Below are positions 53,601 to 63,576 of a stretch of 64,000 nucleotides of DNA, one piece after another; within the stretch, counting starts at the first letter, position 1, and every line of letters starts with the position of its first letter. The translations under genes and the position numbers were made by a program. This DNA is from Nymphaea colorata. Taxonomy: Eukaryota; Streptophyta; Magnoliopsida; Nymphaeales; Nymphaeaceae. A model generated the notes under the pieces. It saw nothing but the letters and a program-made list of their open reading frames with translations. It did no database searches and had not been told where the DNA came from. The DNA is taken from assembly GCF_008831285.2 (NCBI RefSeq), contig NC_045139.1, forward strand, positions 28,685,206 to 28,749,205. Reading direction: 5' to 3'.

Positions 53601-55021
53601 TTATTTAACCAAGCCGAGTTCGAGTTCAAGTTCACTTAAGTTGACTTGATAAAACTCGATTCAGTTCGAGCCCATCACTTGACAACTTCTGACGTTAAAA
53701 AAGTTGGCATGTCACGTGCAGACTTCCTTTCCTGGGGACCTCATTTTATTGAAGAAGAACTCGTTTGGGTCCAATAAAAAGAAATGAGATTCCCATCCCA
53801 TCAATTCTTGTAAGGTTGAAGCGAAATGGTAGAAGTAAATTGAACCTTAAAAAAAAGTACTCCTAACATCTCAGATTTATTGTAGGGGCGGATATCAAGG
53901 CTCGATGTCCGAAACTCGGGGCTGAGTTTGGGCTCGGCCTGATTATAATAAAAACTTATTTTTAAAATTTTTAATATAAAATATATTAAATTAATAATAA
54001 ACATATATTATTAATGAAAAACATTTTTTAATGGTTTCGAGTTGGCCCATCCGGTTCAAGCTCCTACCAGGCTGGGTCCCGAGCCCCCACCGGTGGCCCG
54101 GCCCGGTGCCCACCGTAGGTTTAAGGTTGCCAATCGCCCTAATTCTCAAGCACACTGCTGCTGCTACGTTAATCTGAGTTCGTTTATGAAAAATATTCTT
54201 CAAACGTTTACTCGTTTAGGTTTGCTTTCTATGATGCAGTAAAAAAATCACTAGGGGTTGGGGGATCTCTCTCCTCCATCTCGAAAAGAAAAGATCACAA
54301 GAAGTAGGCCATTTCATGCATCGTTGTTGAAGAAGAAAGAAGTTAAATCAAAAGGGGAGGCAGTAATAAGTAAGTTAGAGGGAGAGGCGGAACAGTGCAT
54401 ATAACTAATGATCAAAATATTGGAAAACATTGTGGAAATGTGAAGGATATAGGAAGGGTACGATGACGAATTGACGATCCGAAGGGAAAAAGAAAAAAGA
54501 AAAGGTGAAATTGCAATTCCAATCACCGGTCGCAGGTTTTCTCCTGGAAGCGGTTCTTTTAAAAATATCTAAGAATTTGTGAACCCGTAGTAACAGTAAA
54601 ATGTGGTTTTACCAAACATTACGTAAAATATTCTTTTCAAGAAGACCGTTTTACGACTGCCATAGCGACAAAGAGAGCGTGAGGGAGGGAGAAGAACCGT
54701 TGGGTCGACGCGGGGAGCATCGGGTGAACGGCGTGCCGTGGCGGGAGGAGTCATCAGGGGAGGAGCGCCGCCGAGGAAGAGTGGCCGGGCGCACCCACAG
54801 AGATCCTGACGGTGACCTCCACATTTGTCCGCCCTGACGGGAAGGTTGGTACCTCCGGGGTTCGTCGGGCCCTCTTGACGCTCCATCGCCGCCCTCCACT
54901 TGGAACTGTTCGCCATCGTTCGGCAGGAACCTGGATTCCTCTCGGAATTCTTCGTCATCGTTCAGCAGGGATTTGGATTCCCTGTGAATCCCAAGCCCTG
55001 CAAACAATTCAAGGAAGCCAT
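47603..55021 (-). CDS. SAM-dependent methyltransferase (UbiE/METTL7-like), left copy, with premature stop in exon 1
   Basis: Six exons on the - strand: 54698-55021, 50879-50974, 49668-49886, 48924-49020, 47893-47955 and 47603-47796. The last five match the right copy exon for exon in length. They give EVHPPNPQWYDKLFAWAMEH, then motif I KVLELGIGTGPN, VYGVDPNKQMEKYAKAA, GTLVLCSVKDV, LKPGGRFIFLEHVAA and a VYGVAIK end. Exon 1 would encode the targeting region (MASLNCLQGLGFTGNPNPC), but codon 20 is TGA (54962-54964), where the right copy has CGA. An ATG two codons later stays in frame, so a product lacking the first 21 residues (309 residues) is possible. Otherwise the copy is a young pseudogene. 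The first intron is about 3.7 kb, against 1.4 kb in the right copy. The methyl acceptor is unknown. Confidence 0.85.
51847..51914. repeat. Perfect hairpin, 31-bp arms and 6-nt loop
   Basis: The left arm 51847-51877 and right arm 51884-51914 are exact reverse complements separated by TGAACC. It sits inside intron 1 of the left methyltransferase copy, within sequence that has no counterpart in the right copy. It could be a foldback transposon remnant, a template-switch product or a young small-RNA precursor. Confidence 0.95.
52130..52280. repeat. Degenerate short repeat in intron 1 of the left methyltransferase copy
   Basis: Variants of TTGTACCATACAATTTTC recur about every 30 bp (near 52139, 52178, 52199, 52220 and 52258). 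No coding potential. Confidence 0.5.
53490..54120. other. Transposon-like insertions in intron 1 of the left methyltransferase copy
   Basis: 53500-53680 is full of GAGTTCGAG/CTCGAACTC-type inverted motifs. 53885-54115 is bounded by GC-rich blocks (GGCTCGGCC, GGCCCGGCCC) around an AT-rich core. Both patterns are common in decayed plant transposons, and neither is present in the right copy's intron. The family is not assigned. Confidence 0.4.
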
Positions 55022-55272
55022 CTCTCTCTCTGGCCCGCCGCTTTTGCAGGGAATCATCGACAGGCCCACGAGAAGAGGGACAACAAGCTGAACAAAAACC
55101 TCCGACCTTCACTATCTCAACGATTTTTTTTTTCTTTTTACCTCGTTTCATCGGGGCAACATAGTCCCTCCCCGTTTTCGCTTTCCTTCTCAAAGCCATG
55201 TGAGATGGAAATCCTGCAGGGGACGGCAGCTGTGACTGTCAAACCGGCTTTCTCTTTTCCTGACGCAGGCGG

Positions 55273-55280
55273 TGACGTCA
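55273..55280. promoter_or_regulatory. TGACGTCA bZIP-type site upstream of the left methyltransferase copy
   Basis: A perfect TGACGTCA palindrome lies about 250 bp upstream of the start codon. The right copy has only AACGTCA at the matching place. TGACG motifs are bound by TGA-class bZIP factors. Function is inferred. Confidence 0.35.
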
Positions 55281-55983
55281 TTGACTTAAGTAGAATAGGA
55301 GAGCTTTGCTGGTTATCGCTAAGTGAGCGCTATTCAATTTTCCTAAACGTAATCAAGCTGATTTAATTCTATTAAACTACCCTTTCTTCTCAAAGTTTAA
55401 GAGAATAAGAAATTATTTACTTGGCAAAAGCGCCGACTCTGGTAAACAGTGCGCCAACCCTTCATGTGCGCACGCTACTTGCAGTTCTGATCGACACAGA
55501 TAAAGCAAATCGAGATAATTTTTCCCACTGAAAAGCTCCGCACATGGGGATGTAAATGACCTCAATAAATGCGATTTCGATTTGATATCCATCCGATCGA
55601 ACTGCTTAAAAAAAAAATTAACATCTCCTTACTTAAGCGATGACATTCTATCACTTCCAGATTCAGATTTAGTTTTGAATGAACATCCTATATCCGATGT
55701 CCATATATTTTGGAAGTCTGTTAAGGGTTCGTAACATATTACAGTGCGGTTCGGATTCAATTTAAAAGTCAGATTGGGATAAGATGTGAATTTAAAAATC
55801 AGATTCAAATTCTGAATTTAGATTCAGGTACGATATCAAGTTTTCTTCATTTCCATTTGTATCTAAATATTTGAACAGATGAAAAAACACACATGGTTAA
55901 GAGTACATTCTATTCCAATCCAAACCATTGGGCACATAGACGGTTGAGCAAATAGTTTGTGCCTTTGTTCATATGTTCTTTAC
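55281..55983. other. Spacer between the two methyltransferase copies
   Basis: Promoter-side homology to the right copy extends to about 55375. From there to about 55940, AT-rich sequence with no gene recognised, containing degenerate TCAGATTC-type motifs at 55660-55840. Confidence 0.5.
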
Positions 55984-58900
55984 CTATTTGATTGCCACAC
56001 CGTACACATGAGGGCTGAGGAAAGAGAGACCAGGCACAAAAGACATGTTAAGGTCCAAATCTGAGAATCCAGCTTTAGAGATTTCTTTTCCTGTTTCTCT
56101 GTTCAAATGGCACCCATCGGCGACGAATTTCTGTAGAGGATTAAGGATGCCTTGGAGGAGCCTTAGTGGTGTGCCATCTGAAATTTAAACTCTTGAAAAG
56201 TTGTAAAAATGAAGTACAATAGAAAGAAAGCTGAATTTAAATTGGCTCATGTGAAAAGCAACGAGCAGCTACCTGGAGCAGCCACATGTTCCAAAAAGAT
56301 GAACCGTCCACCAGGCTTTAGCACTCGCAGCACCTCTGTATATTAGTATATAAATGAGAATATAGAGTTTGTTCTATAAGATAAAATCCTCACACCTACC
56401 GCCGCAGTTTCTAATACACGAACACCCAGATGTTCCTGATTTTTGCAAGCTACAGGTCACCTAGAATGTAACCTTACTAGCCTCCTAGGTTATTCAGAAG
56501 ACAAACTACAGAAAGCCAACAGCCTGGTTTGGATTGGCATGGTAGCTGCAATGTTTCATCAGGAAATAGGACACCGGACCATGTAATTGAATAACAGTAC
56601 ACTAAGAGGAGAAAAAGGGTGTGCAGAAGCAACGCAAGGAAGGACTTGTATTATTGAAAGAGCATTATTAAATCGATAACTTTTCCAAGTTAGCATAGCT
56701 GAAATATTTATTCAATTTAGAAACACAATTATGATAAATAGAAAAGCAGTTAATTGAGATCAGAAACAAATTTGGGAGAATGAAAGCAGCGAAGACATGA
56801 GAGCACACTCACTGCTAGATTCTCTATTGTATATCACATCTTATAATGCAGAATAGGCAGTCCTCAAGCTTGAAGGAAGGTTTATACAGGACCTCTTGAG
56901 CACTAATACTTTCTTTCTTGACTAAAATGATTTTTACATTAGTGTGAAATATACTTTTCCCCAGAAAAATAAGAAGATACAATTGGAACCAAGATTGGTT
57001 AATGAAGAAAGATGCAAAGTGATGAATTTTATTCCATCCATGTTCACCAATCATGTCAATGTCTAACCCATTAAGTGCATCTACACACATTCCAGCAGAA
57101 GGGTTATGAGCCAAGACATGCAAATGATGTTACTATACTCAGCTGACGACGTCTCGCACACAACTCCTCCACATTATTCATCAAGTCAGGGCAAAGCGTT
57201 ATCAGTTTGTAAAATGTCATAAAGAACTAGACAAGTTGACTACCATTCCAATCATTCCATCAGAGAACAGAAGTGTTTTTTCATCTCTATATACCACGTA
57301 GACTAAAACATAATATAAATGTGCTGCCAGAGTATTTATGTTGAAACCTAATGAATAAAACCACTTCCTTTTTGTACGTGGAAAAATGACACCCAAACTA
57401 AAGCATGTCTGAAGTACATATTGGCATCAATGTGCATGGTCATGAATAGATAAAGAAGAAATGAGAGAGATTGGTACCTTCTAGGGTCGCATTAACATCT
57501 TTCACAGAACATAGCACAAGTGTTCCAACAACAACATCCATGCTGCAATCTTCAGCAGGCAAACCTTCTCCAACCTGCGTGCTGATTTTCAATACTAAAG
57601 TGCTCTCACTGACTGACAGCCAATAATAAAATTTATCAAACGGATGCACCATCAGACACAAAAAATCTAGCTTTTGACTGCCACAAGGAAGAAATTCTTG
57701 AAGATGTTGCATTACATGGCCTAACTTGCAGACACTTATATTGCAAGTCTCTGGCTCACAGAGAATGCAAAGGATCACTTGCACCCCAAAAAACAAAAAA
57801 AAAAGACTGCATTTTAAAGTTCTAAGACTAAAATGTTCAACTTCACAAGTGGAACTTTCTCTATTATACAAACTCTATAGGATCCACCTGAAAATATTTC
57901 AGAGAGAGAGAATATAATTTGGAAGAAATCATGAACTTCCCTCAATTATATTTTCCGGACAATGAGGCATTTGACGACGCTTAAAATCAAGAAACTATGT
58001 CTTTCAGACCTTTAAGCACCTAAATTTGGAAACCATCAAAAGATTGTTCATAATCATTTCTACAGCTTTCAAGTTCGATGTTTGTTCCTCCAGCTAACAA
58101 CTCAAAAATTTCATGGTACTTAAGAATTATCTACGGTACTAAGATCTAGCTGTAAAATTTAGCTTTAGATGACAATATCCTTGCACTTACAATATTCAAA
58201 GATAAAAGTGTCACAACTTCGACCGCTTTATGCTCATGACGAAATATGGATGATAATTGTTGCTTCAGATTTAGATCTGTTATGGAAACCATCCCAGATA
58301 TCTTTTTCTATTATGACAATGTAAAGTAACTATATTGACTTATATTCAGCAAAGGATGTTAAGGTAACATCCACATAAGAGACATGACTTGCGGTAGTAT
58401 CCATGGTAAAGCATTATCAGTTGATGAGATGATGAACAACTATCAGTTGAGGAATACCACAAGCTACTGTTGGAAAATAACTGTTCAGTTGACTCCAAAA
58501 GAAAGGGAAAAGATCTCGATGAATCAGTAATAACTCCAACCAGTCAGGCAACCTTACCGCTTGCGTGAAGTAAAAGTTTGATGGTGGTAGCCCTGCCCTT
58601 AGTGCCGCCGCCTTTGCATATTTTTCCATTTGCTTATTTGGATCTACTCCATATACAGTAACATCTGGACCAGTAGCATAATATTGAATATTTGGCCCCG
58701 TCCCAATACCTAGTTCCAACACCTTTCTAGTTTCACCTTCCAAATCCTTGAAAAGTTGTTCCTTGTATCCTGAAATCTTCTCATGCAGGCAATCTATTAA
58801 ACAGCAGAAGCAATGATGTATACAAATTTGCAGAAGACAATTATTACTGAAATAGTTAAGCTCTATGCAGAACCTGAAATTGATTATAGGATACAAGCAT

Positions 58901-61900
58901 AAGAGGACCAAAAAATTCTTATGTAACGCAGAGCTGTTTTTAAGACAGAAAATTTGATTGACTTTCTAAAAGCACATGGGGGGAAGTTATTGAATAGAGA
59001 AAACACAGATTTACGCAAGAAAAGAATGTGGTAAGCCTCAATGCAAACGAAAGTTTCCAAAACATCATTGATCAGCTGCTCCACAAGAAAAATAGGCTGT
59101 TTTGCAGGTCAACAAATATATAATCATTATTTGGTAACCCCATAAACTGTTGAAACACATTGACTGTTGGTGCTTGTTCACATAGACATTGCAAAGCAAG
59201 AGAAATGAAGACTAGCTCACGTTCACATGCTCAAAGTGAGTAGATGATTATGCTGTCACGAAGATGACATATTAGTCTGTGGTATCCTGAAACAATGGCT
59301 GAATGTGAACCAGCGGTTATTTATTAAGATTCTATTGCCGATATCGTGAACCCATGCTACCTATTAAGTTTTCTGTACATGCATAGAAGTGCACATACTA
59401 TGCCTTTGATGAGGAAATATGTCTTAATTTCTTGCAGATCTGATCACATAAGTGACTTACAGTTTTCAAGTGGAGATATGGTTAAGACATTTGGATGTAA
59501 GACAAACACATGAAAGGAACAGTGAAAGAGAAAAGCGTGAAAATTTTCTTCTATAAAATTTTTACACTGACAGAGGAGACACAGAGAAATTATTGCATAT
59601 TTCTTAGTGAAAAATATCATGCAAGTGCAACAGAATTATATCAAATAGGAGTTTGCCCCAGTGCTGAGTATTGACTTTTTGCTTATGAAAATGCAAGGCA
59701 GCCTGCACCTGTTCTACCCGCCTCCCCTCCACAGAGATCATGTCTGAGTTCCACATGAATGCTGGAGTTCAAACCTTAAGTTACGGTATCTAATAGTGCA
59801 ACTTGATGCTGTACAAAAATGTTGAGACTTATATATTGCTCAAGCACTTAATAGATTCAAGATGTGCCTGTTGGCTCTCGGACATGACTATGACACCCTG
59901 CAGAAACGATCAAATTCAATAGTTCCAAGACAACCTAGTAAAGAAGGTTACAAAGGAAAAAGAGGAAAACTCAAGCAGCAAAGAGAAGGAAACTACTTAG
60001 TCTACTTGTGAAATAAGAACGAACAAGAGCCTTAGGAAATGTGTTTATGCTTGAAATATTAACCACAACTGACCTTCATCTTGTAGGACTCCATAAGATT
60101 TTCCATTGCCCAAGCATACAGTTCGTCGTACCATTGAGGCTTTGGGGGATGAACCTCGTTCAGTATAACCTGCAGATTGGAATGATGATTCTATTAAGAA
60201 ACAAAGTAGAGAAAAGGGCATTCGGGATGTTACAATAACAAGTAGTACATGTCAAAATCTTGAAAACCGTGTAGCATTTAAACTTTTCGTGCTAACAAAT
60301 ATTCGCCTTTTCTCATAAAAAAAATGGTATATTTGTCATAAGTTATCCGATTCGTGAGTTAAAAGGTTATGGTAGCCGTACGCCCCATTTGGCAGTGGGG
60401 ACTTGGTATGGGCTGTATATGAAATCAGGAAATCTCTGGTCCATTTCTTTATTCTGGTAAAAAATAAGAGCCTAACAAAACATTCAGAGAAGATGAAAAG
60501 TAGCAGTTCTGTTATTTTGAATTCATGCGTTAATAACAGGCAATTAACAACCTTGTCTATCCCTCGAAGATGTTGACAAATTCATTCCTGCCCTTTACTC
60601 AAGTGTTTCAGATTAGTCTGAGATGAAATTTTATTAACTACAATATTTTCCTTTGAAAAAAATGACATAAATAATCTCAGAGAAATGAGACAGGCAGGCA
60701 TGAATTTGCGAGTTGCCTGCAAGTCGAAGATAGATTTGAAAAAAAAAACATACAGAGAAACTGATCGCGGTCAATTGAACGTGTCGGAAATCAGATAACC
60801 ATTCCATCAACTTTTCAAAGTGCAGGTTTGAAACGAACCCATAAAAGTAAATCTTTAAAAAGAGGAATAATTACGAAAGCGCGACTAAAGATTGAGCCTT
60901 CACAAAAACAGCCTAACATTTCAGAATTTACAGTTTACCAGTTGTACTAATTCTCGAACACTCCCCTTTTCTTACGGCCTCCATGTTAACAAAAAATTTA
61001 CGGAAAATATTTTTCAAACATTTAATAGGCTTTCTTCCTGTGGGGCACGAACAAAATCACGACAGAGCATTGGACAGAGAGGACAGGGCATTGAAGCTCA
61101 CTCTGCTTTCTCCTCTCAGCCACAAAAAAAGACCACTTGACGTCTTGAACCAAAAAAAAAAAAGAGGCAGTGGTAATACAGTCACAGGTTAAAGAGGCAG
61201 AAAAAGAGATGAACGGCGAAATACTACAGACGATCAAATTATCGAAAAACATTGCTGAATCGATGGCCGATACAGTGAAATTGGAATAATAGTGAAATGT
61301 GCGATGACGATACGAAGGAAAAAGAGAATGGAAAGTTCATGCCGTACTCCAATCACCCTTCAACACGTTTTCTGCTGACGACCATTTTGAAACAGAGCAG
61401 GTGGTTTAGGATCGAAGTCTGCCTCTCAAACCGGCCCTTCTGGAAATATCTAATTAACCCTTGGCAGTGAAAAGATTTCTAGATGTTCGACGAGGTTTCC
61501 TCAAACTTTTACATTGTTCGGGCCCTTTACGTAAAATATTCTTATCAAGATGTTGCTGTAACGGCATCTAGCAAAAGAGAGCGGGAGAGAGAATAACCGT
61601 TGGATCGACGCGGGGGCCATCGGGTGGCCGGCGTGCCGTGGCGGGAGGAGTCATCAGGAGCGGAGCGCCGCCAAGGAAGAGTCGCCGGCCGCACCCACAA
61701 AGGCTCTGACATTTGTCCGCCGCAATGGGAAAGTCGGCGCCGCTGGGATTCGTCGGGACCTTGCGACTCTCCATCGTGGTCATCGTCTTGGAACTCTTCG
61801 ACAACGTTCGGCAAGAAGTTGGGTTCCACTTGAAACTCTTCGTCATCGTTCGGCAGGGACTTGGATTCCCAGACAATCCCAAGCTCCGTAAACAATTCAA

Positions 61901-61909
61901 GGAACCCAT
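55984..61909 (-). CDS. SAM-dependent methyltransferase (UbiE/METTL7-like), right copy, intact
   Basis: Six exons on the - strand (61598-61909, 60074-60169, 58558-58776, 57478-57574, 56273-56335, 55984-56177) join in frame to 326 residues. Residues 1 to about 70 (MGSLNCLRSLGLSGNPSPCR onward) are Ser/Thr/Arg-rich, like a plastid transit peptide, and end near CGCGRRLFLGG (71-81), a block I recall at the same place in plant relatives. Then come VHPPKPQWYDELYAW, SAM-binding motif I KVLELGIGTGPN (154-165), the acidic-loop motif VYGVDPNK (177-184), GTLVLCSV (226-233) and LKPGGRFIFLEHVAA (246-260). The C-terminus is SPHVYGVAIK. The fold is class I Rossmann methyltransferase, resembling the Arabidopsis At1g69526 group. 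The substrate is unknown. The intron 1 donor (GTTATT) and intron 2 acceptor (GAGAAG) are weak but are kept in both copies. Confidence 0.9.
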
Positions 61910-61910
61910 C

Positions 61911-61913
<3 letters not shown>

Positions 61914-61958
<45 letters not shown>
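61914..61958. repeat. (CT)n microsatellite in the 5' leader of the right methyltransferase
   Basis: About 22 CT units lie directly upstream of the start codon. On the gene strand this is (GA)n. The left copy has only about five units. The frame stays open through it, so an upstream ATG at 61985-61987 would add an Arg-Glu repeat. Confidence 0.9.
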
Positions 61959-61962
<4 letters not shown>

Positions 61963-62010
61963 CCGCTACTTGTGTGCAGGAATACACTCAGCACATTACA
62001 CACACACATG

Positions 62011-62036
62011 TATATATATATAATTATATATATATA
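62011..62036 (-). promoter_or_regulatory. TATA-rich core promoter of the right methyltransferase
   Basis: A TATATATATA block lies about 100-130 bp upstream of the start codon, followed by an ACACAC tract. It is suitably placed for a TATA box with a leader that includes the GA repeat. The left copy has no such block. Confidence 0.4.
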
Positions 62037-62269
62037 TGTCAAAGCCTTTTTTTTTTTTCATCTTCCTCTTGGAAACCAAGTGGAGGAAATCGGACAGCAG
62101 CAGTACCGCGTTCAGACTGCATACTTTTCTTTCCTGACGCATGTGATAACGTCAGCGACCGTGCGGAGCGGGCGAGTGTTACTTTTGCTGGTTAAGAATT
62201 CTTATGGCCGTGTTCCCAATTGGTGGAGCCTGCTCAACTTTAATGAACGGAAGCTTGTTCAATTTTATT

Positions 62270-62958
62270 AAGCTTCTCTGGATGTTTATGAAAAAAAAAT
62301 TGTTGCTTAATTGGCAAAAGCATGGATCCCTTTAGTGGAGCTCCGGACTCTCTTTATGCTTTCAGGCGCATCCTGATTTGGAGGGACAAGTTCCCTCGGC
62401 ATTACAAAGCAGTCAACTTAGAATGAACTAAAACAACCATACACATTAAACATGCCATTACATGAGAACAAAAATAATCACAAGTTCAGCAGTTAAGAGA
62501 ACTACAACTGTCAAAGTTTTTACAAGACAGCGTCCGCATTTACAAAAAGCGGCCCAATCAGTATATACTTTGTTTGCTTAGGTTTTAACTGCTTTCATTT
62601 ACAGAAAGCCGCTCAATTGTTGAGCGCTTCACAAACGCACGCTTACCCACTTGGAAAACATGCCGGAGGACGCCGTTCTTCCACCTGCCGGCAGTCGGAG
62701 CTCTCTCCCTCTGCCTGACGGTTTCATGTGAAATATTTTTTTATCTGCCACTCCAGTCCACTCCAATTATGTCTCATCTTACACTTCACCAAATTACATC
62801 TTAAAAGTCCGTCCTTTCCAAGGCAGAAGTCCGTTTCACGTTCACACATGACAGACGTCTTTTATCTATCATTCATTGGCTCCAATTATGTCTCACCTTA
62901 CACTTCCCCGAGTTACATCTTAAAAGTTTGTTCCTTTTCAAAATCGTAACTAAGCAGA
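62270..62958. other. Intergenic sequence with a spaced duplication
   Basis: No gene recognised. A block of about 50 bp starting CTCCAATTATGTCTCA and ending CATCTTAAAAGT occurs at 62761 and again at 62880, 119 bp apart, with few differences. Confidence 0.6.
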
Positions 62959-63448
62959 TGTTGTTAGAGATAAAGTTGTCGATCCAACGTTCTTACCAAT
63001 CTTGCAATGTAAATCAAATGTTGAATTTCAAGCCAAATATAGAAAAAATGCAATTGATGTTAAAAAGGAGATAAAGTTGTTGCAATGTAAATCAAATATT
63101 GAATTTCAAGCCAAATATAGAAGAAATGCAATTGACGCTAAAAAGAGAAAAGCAACAAATGTTCCAACACATGAAGATGCCAAAATCTATTCCAAAGGAA
63201 AAGAAATTCAAATTTGTAATCAAGATCCAAGATTTTTAGATCTTGACAGACCAGCCTGAAATTTCTATTTAGTATTCTTTTCTTTCTCAAGATTCAGTTG
63301 TTGTTGTAAGAGAGTATTCCCTTTTTCAGAATTGTAAGAGAAGGAAAGGTTTCGTGGACGTAGGTCGAGTTTGATCGAACCACGTAATTTTTTGTGTGCT
63401 ATCTCTCTTTCCGTCTCCCTCTTTGTCTTTCTCGTTCTAACTTTGACA
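62959..63448 (+). repeat. 5' LTR of the copia element (490 bp) with an internal 78-bp duplication
   Basis: It begins TGTTGTTAGAG and ends TTTGACA next to the primer site. Inside, GCAATGTAAATCAAAT and about 78 bp that follow occur twice, starting at 63004 and 63082. The LTR start is inferred from the TG dinucleotide, because the partner LTR is outside the window. Confidence 0.65.
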
Positions 63449-63576
63449 TGGTATTGGGTGTAGAGGGAGAAGCCAGCATTTTAGAATTGCCGTAAAATAA
63501 AACGCCGGCAGCATTCCGGACGTGCCGGAGCGCGTTTTTTTTTTTTAGCATTCTTGGAGCATCCGTTGTTGCTACC

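Noticed and set aside
54651-55199. 182-codon - frame over exon 1 of the left methyltransferase
   Set aside because: It lies in a different frame from the one that joins exon 2 and shows no homology. It merely avoids stops in GC-rich DNA.
54812-55366. 184-codon + frame opposite the left methyltransferase
   Set aside because: Antisense of exon 1 and promoter. It has no family motif and the sense strand explains the region.
61545-62042. 165-codon - frame with an Arg-Glu repeat
   Set aside because: Not the frame that continues into exon 2. The repeat is the GA microsatellite.
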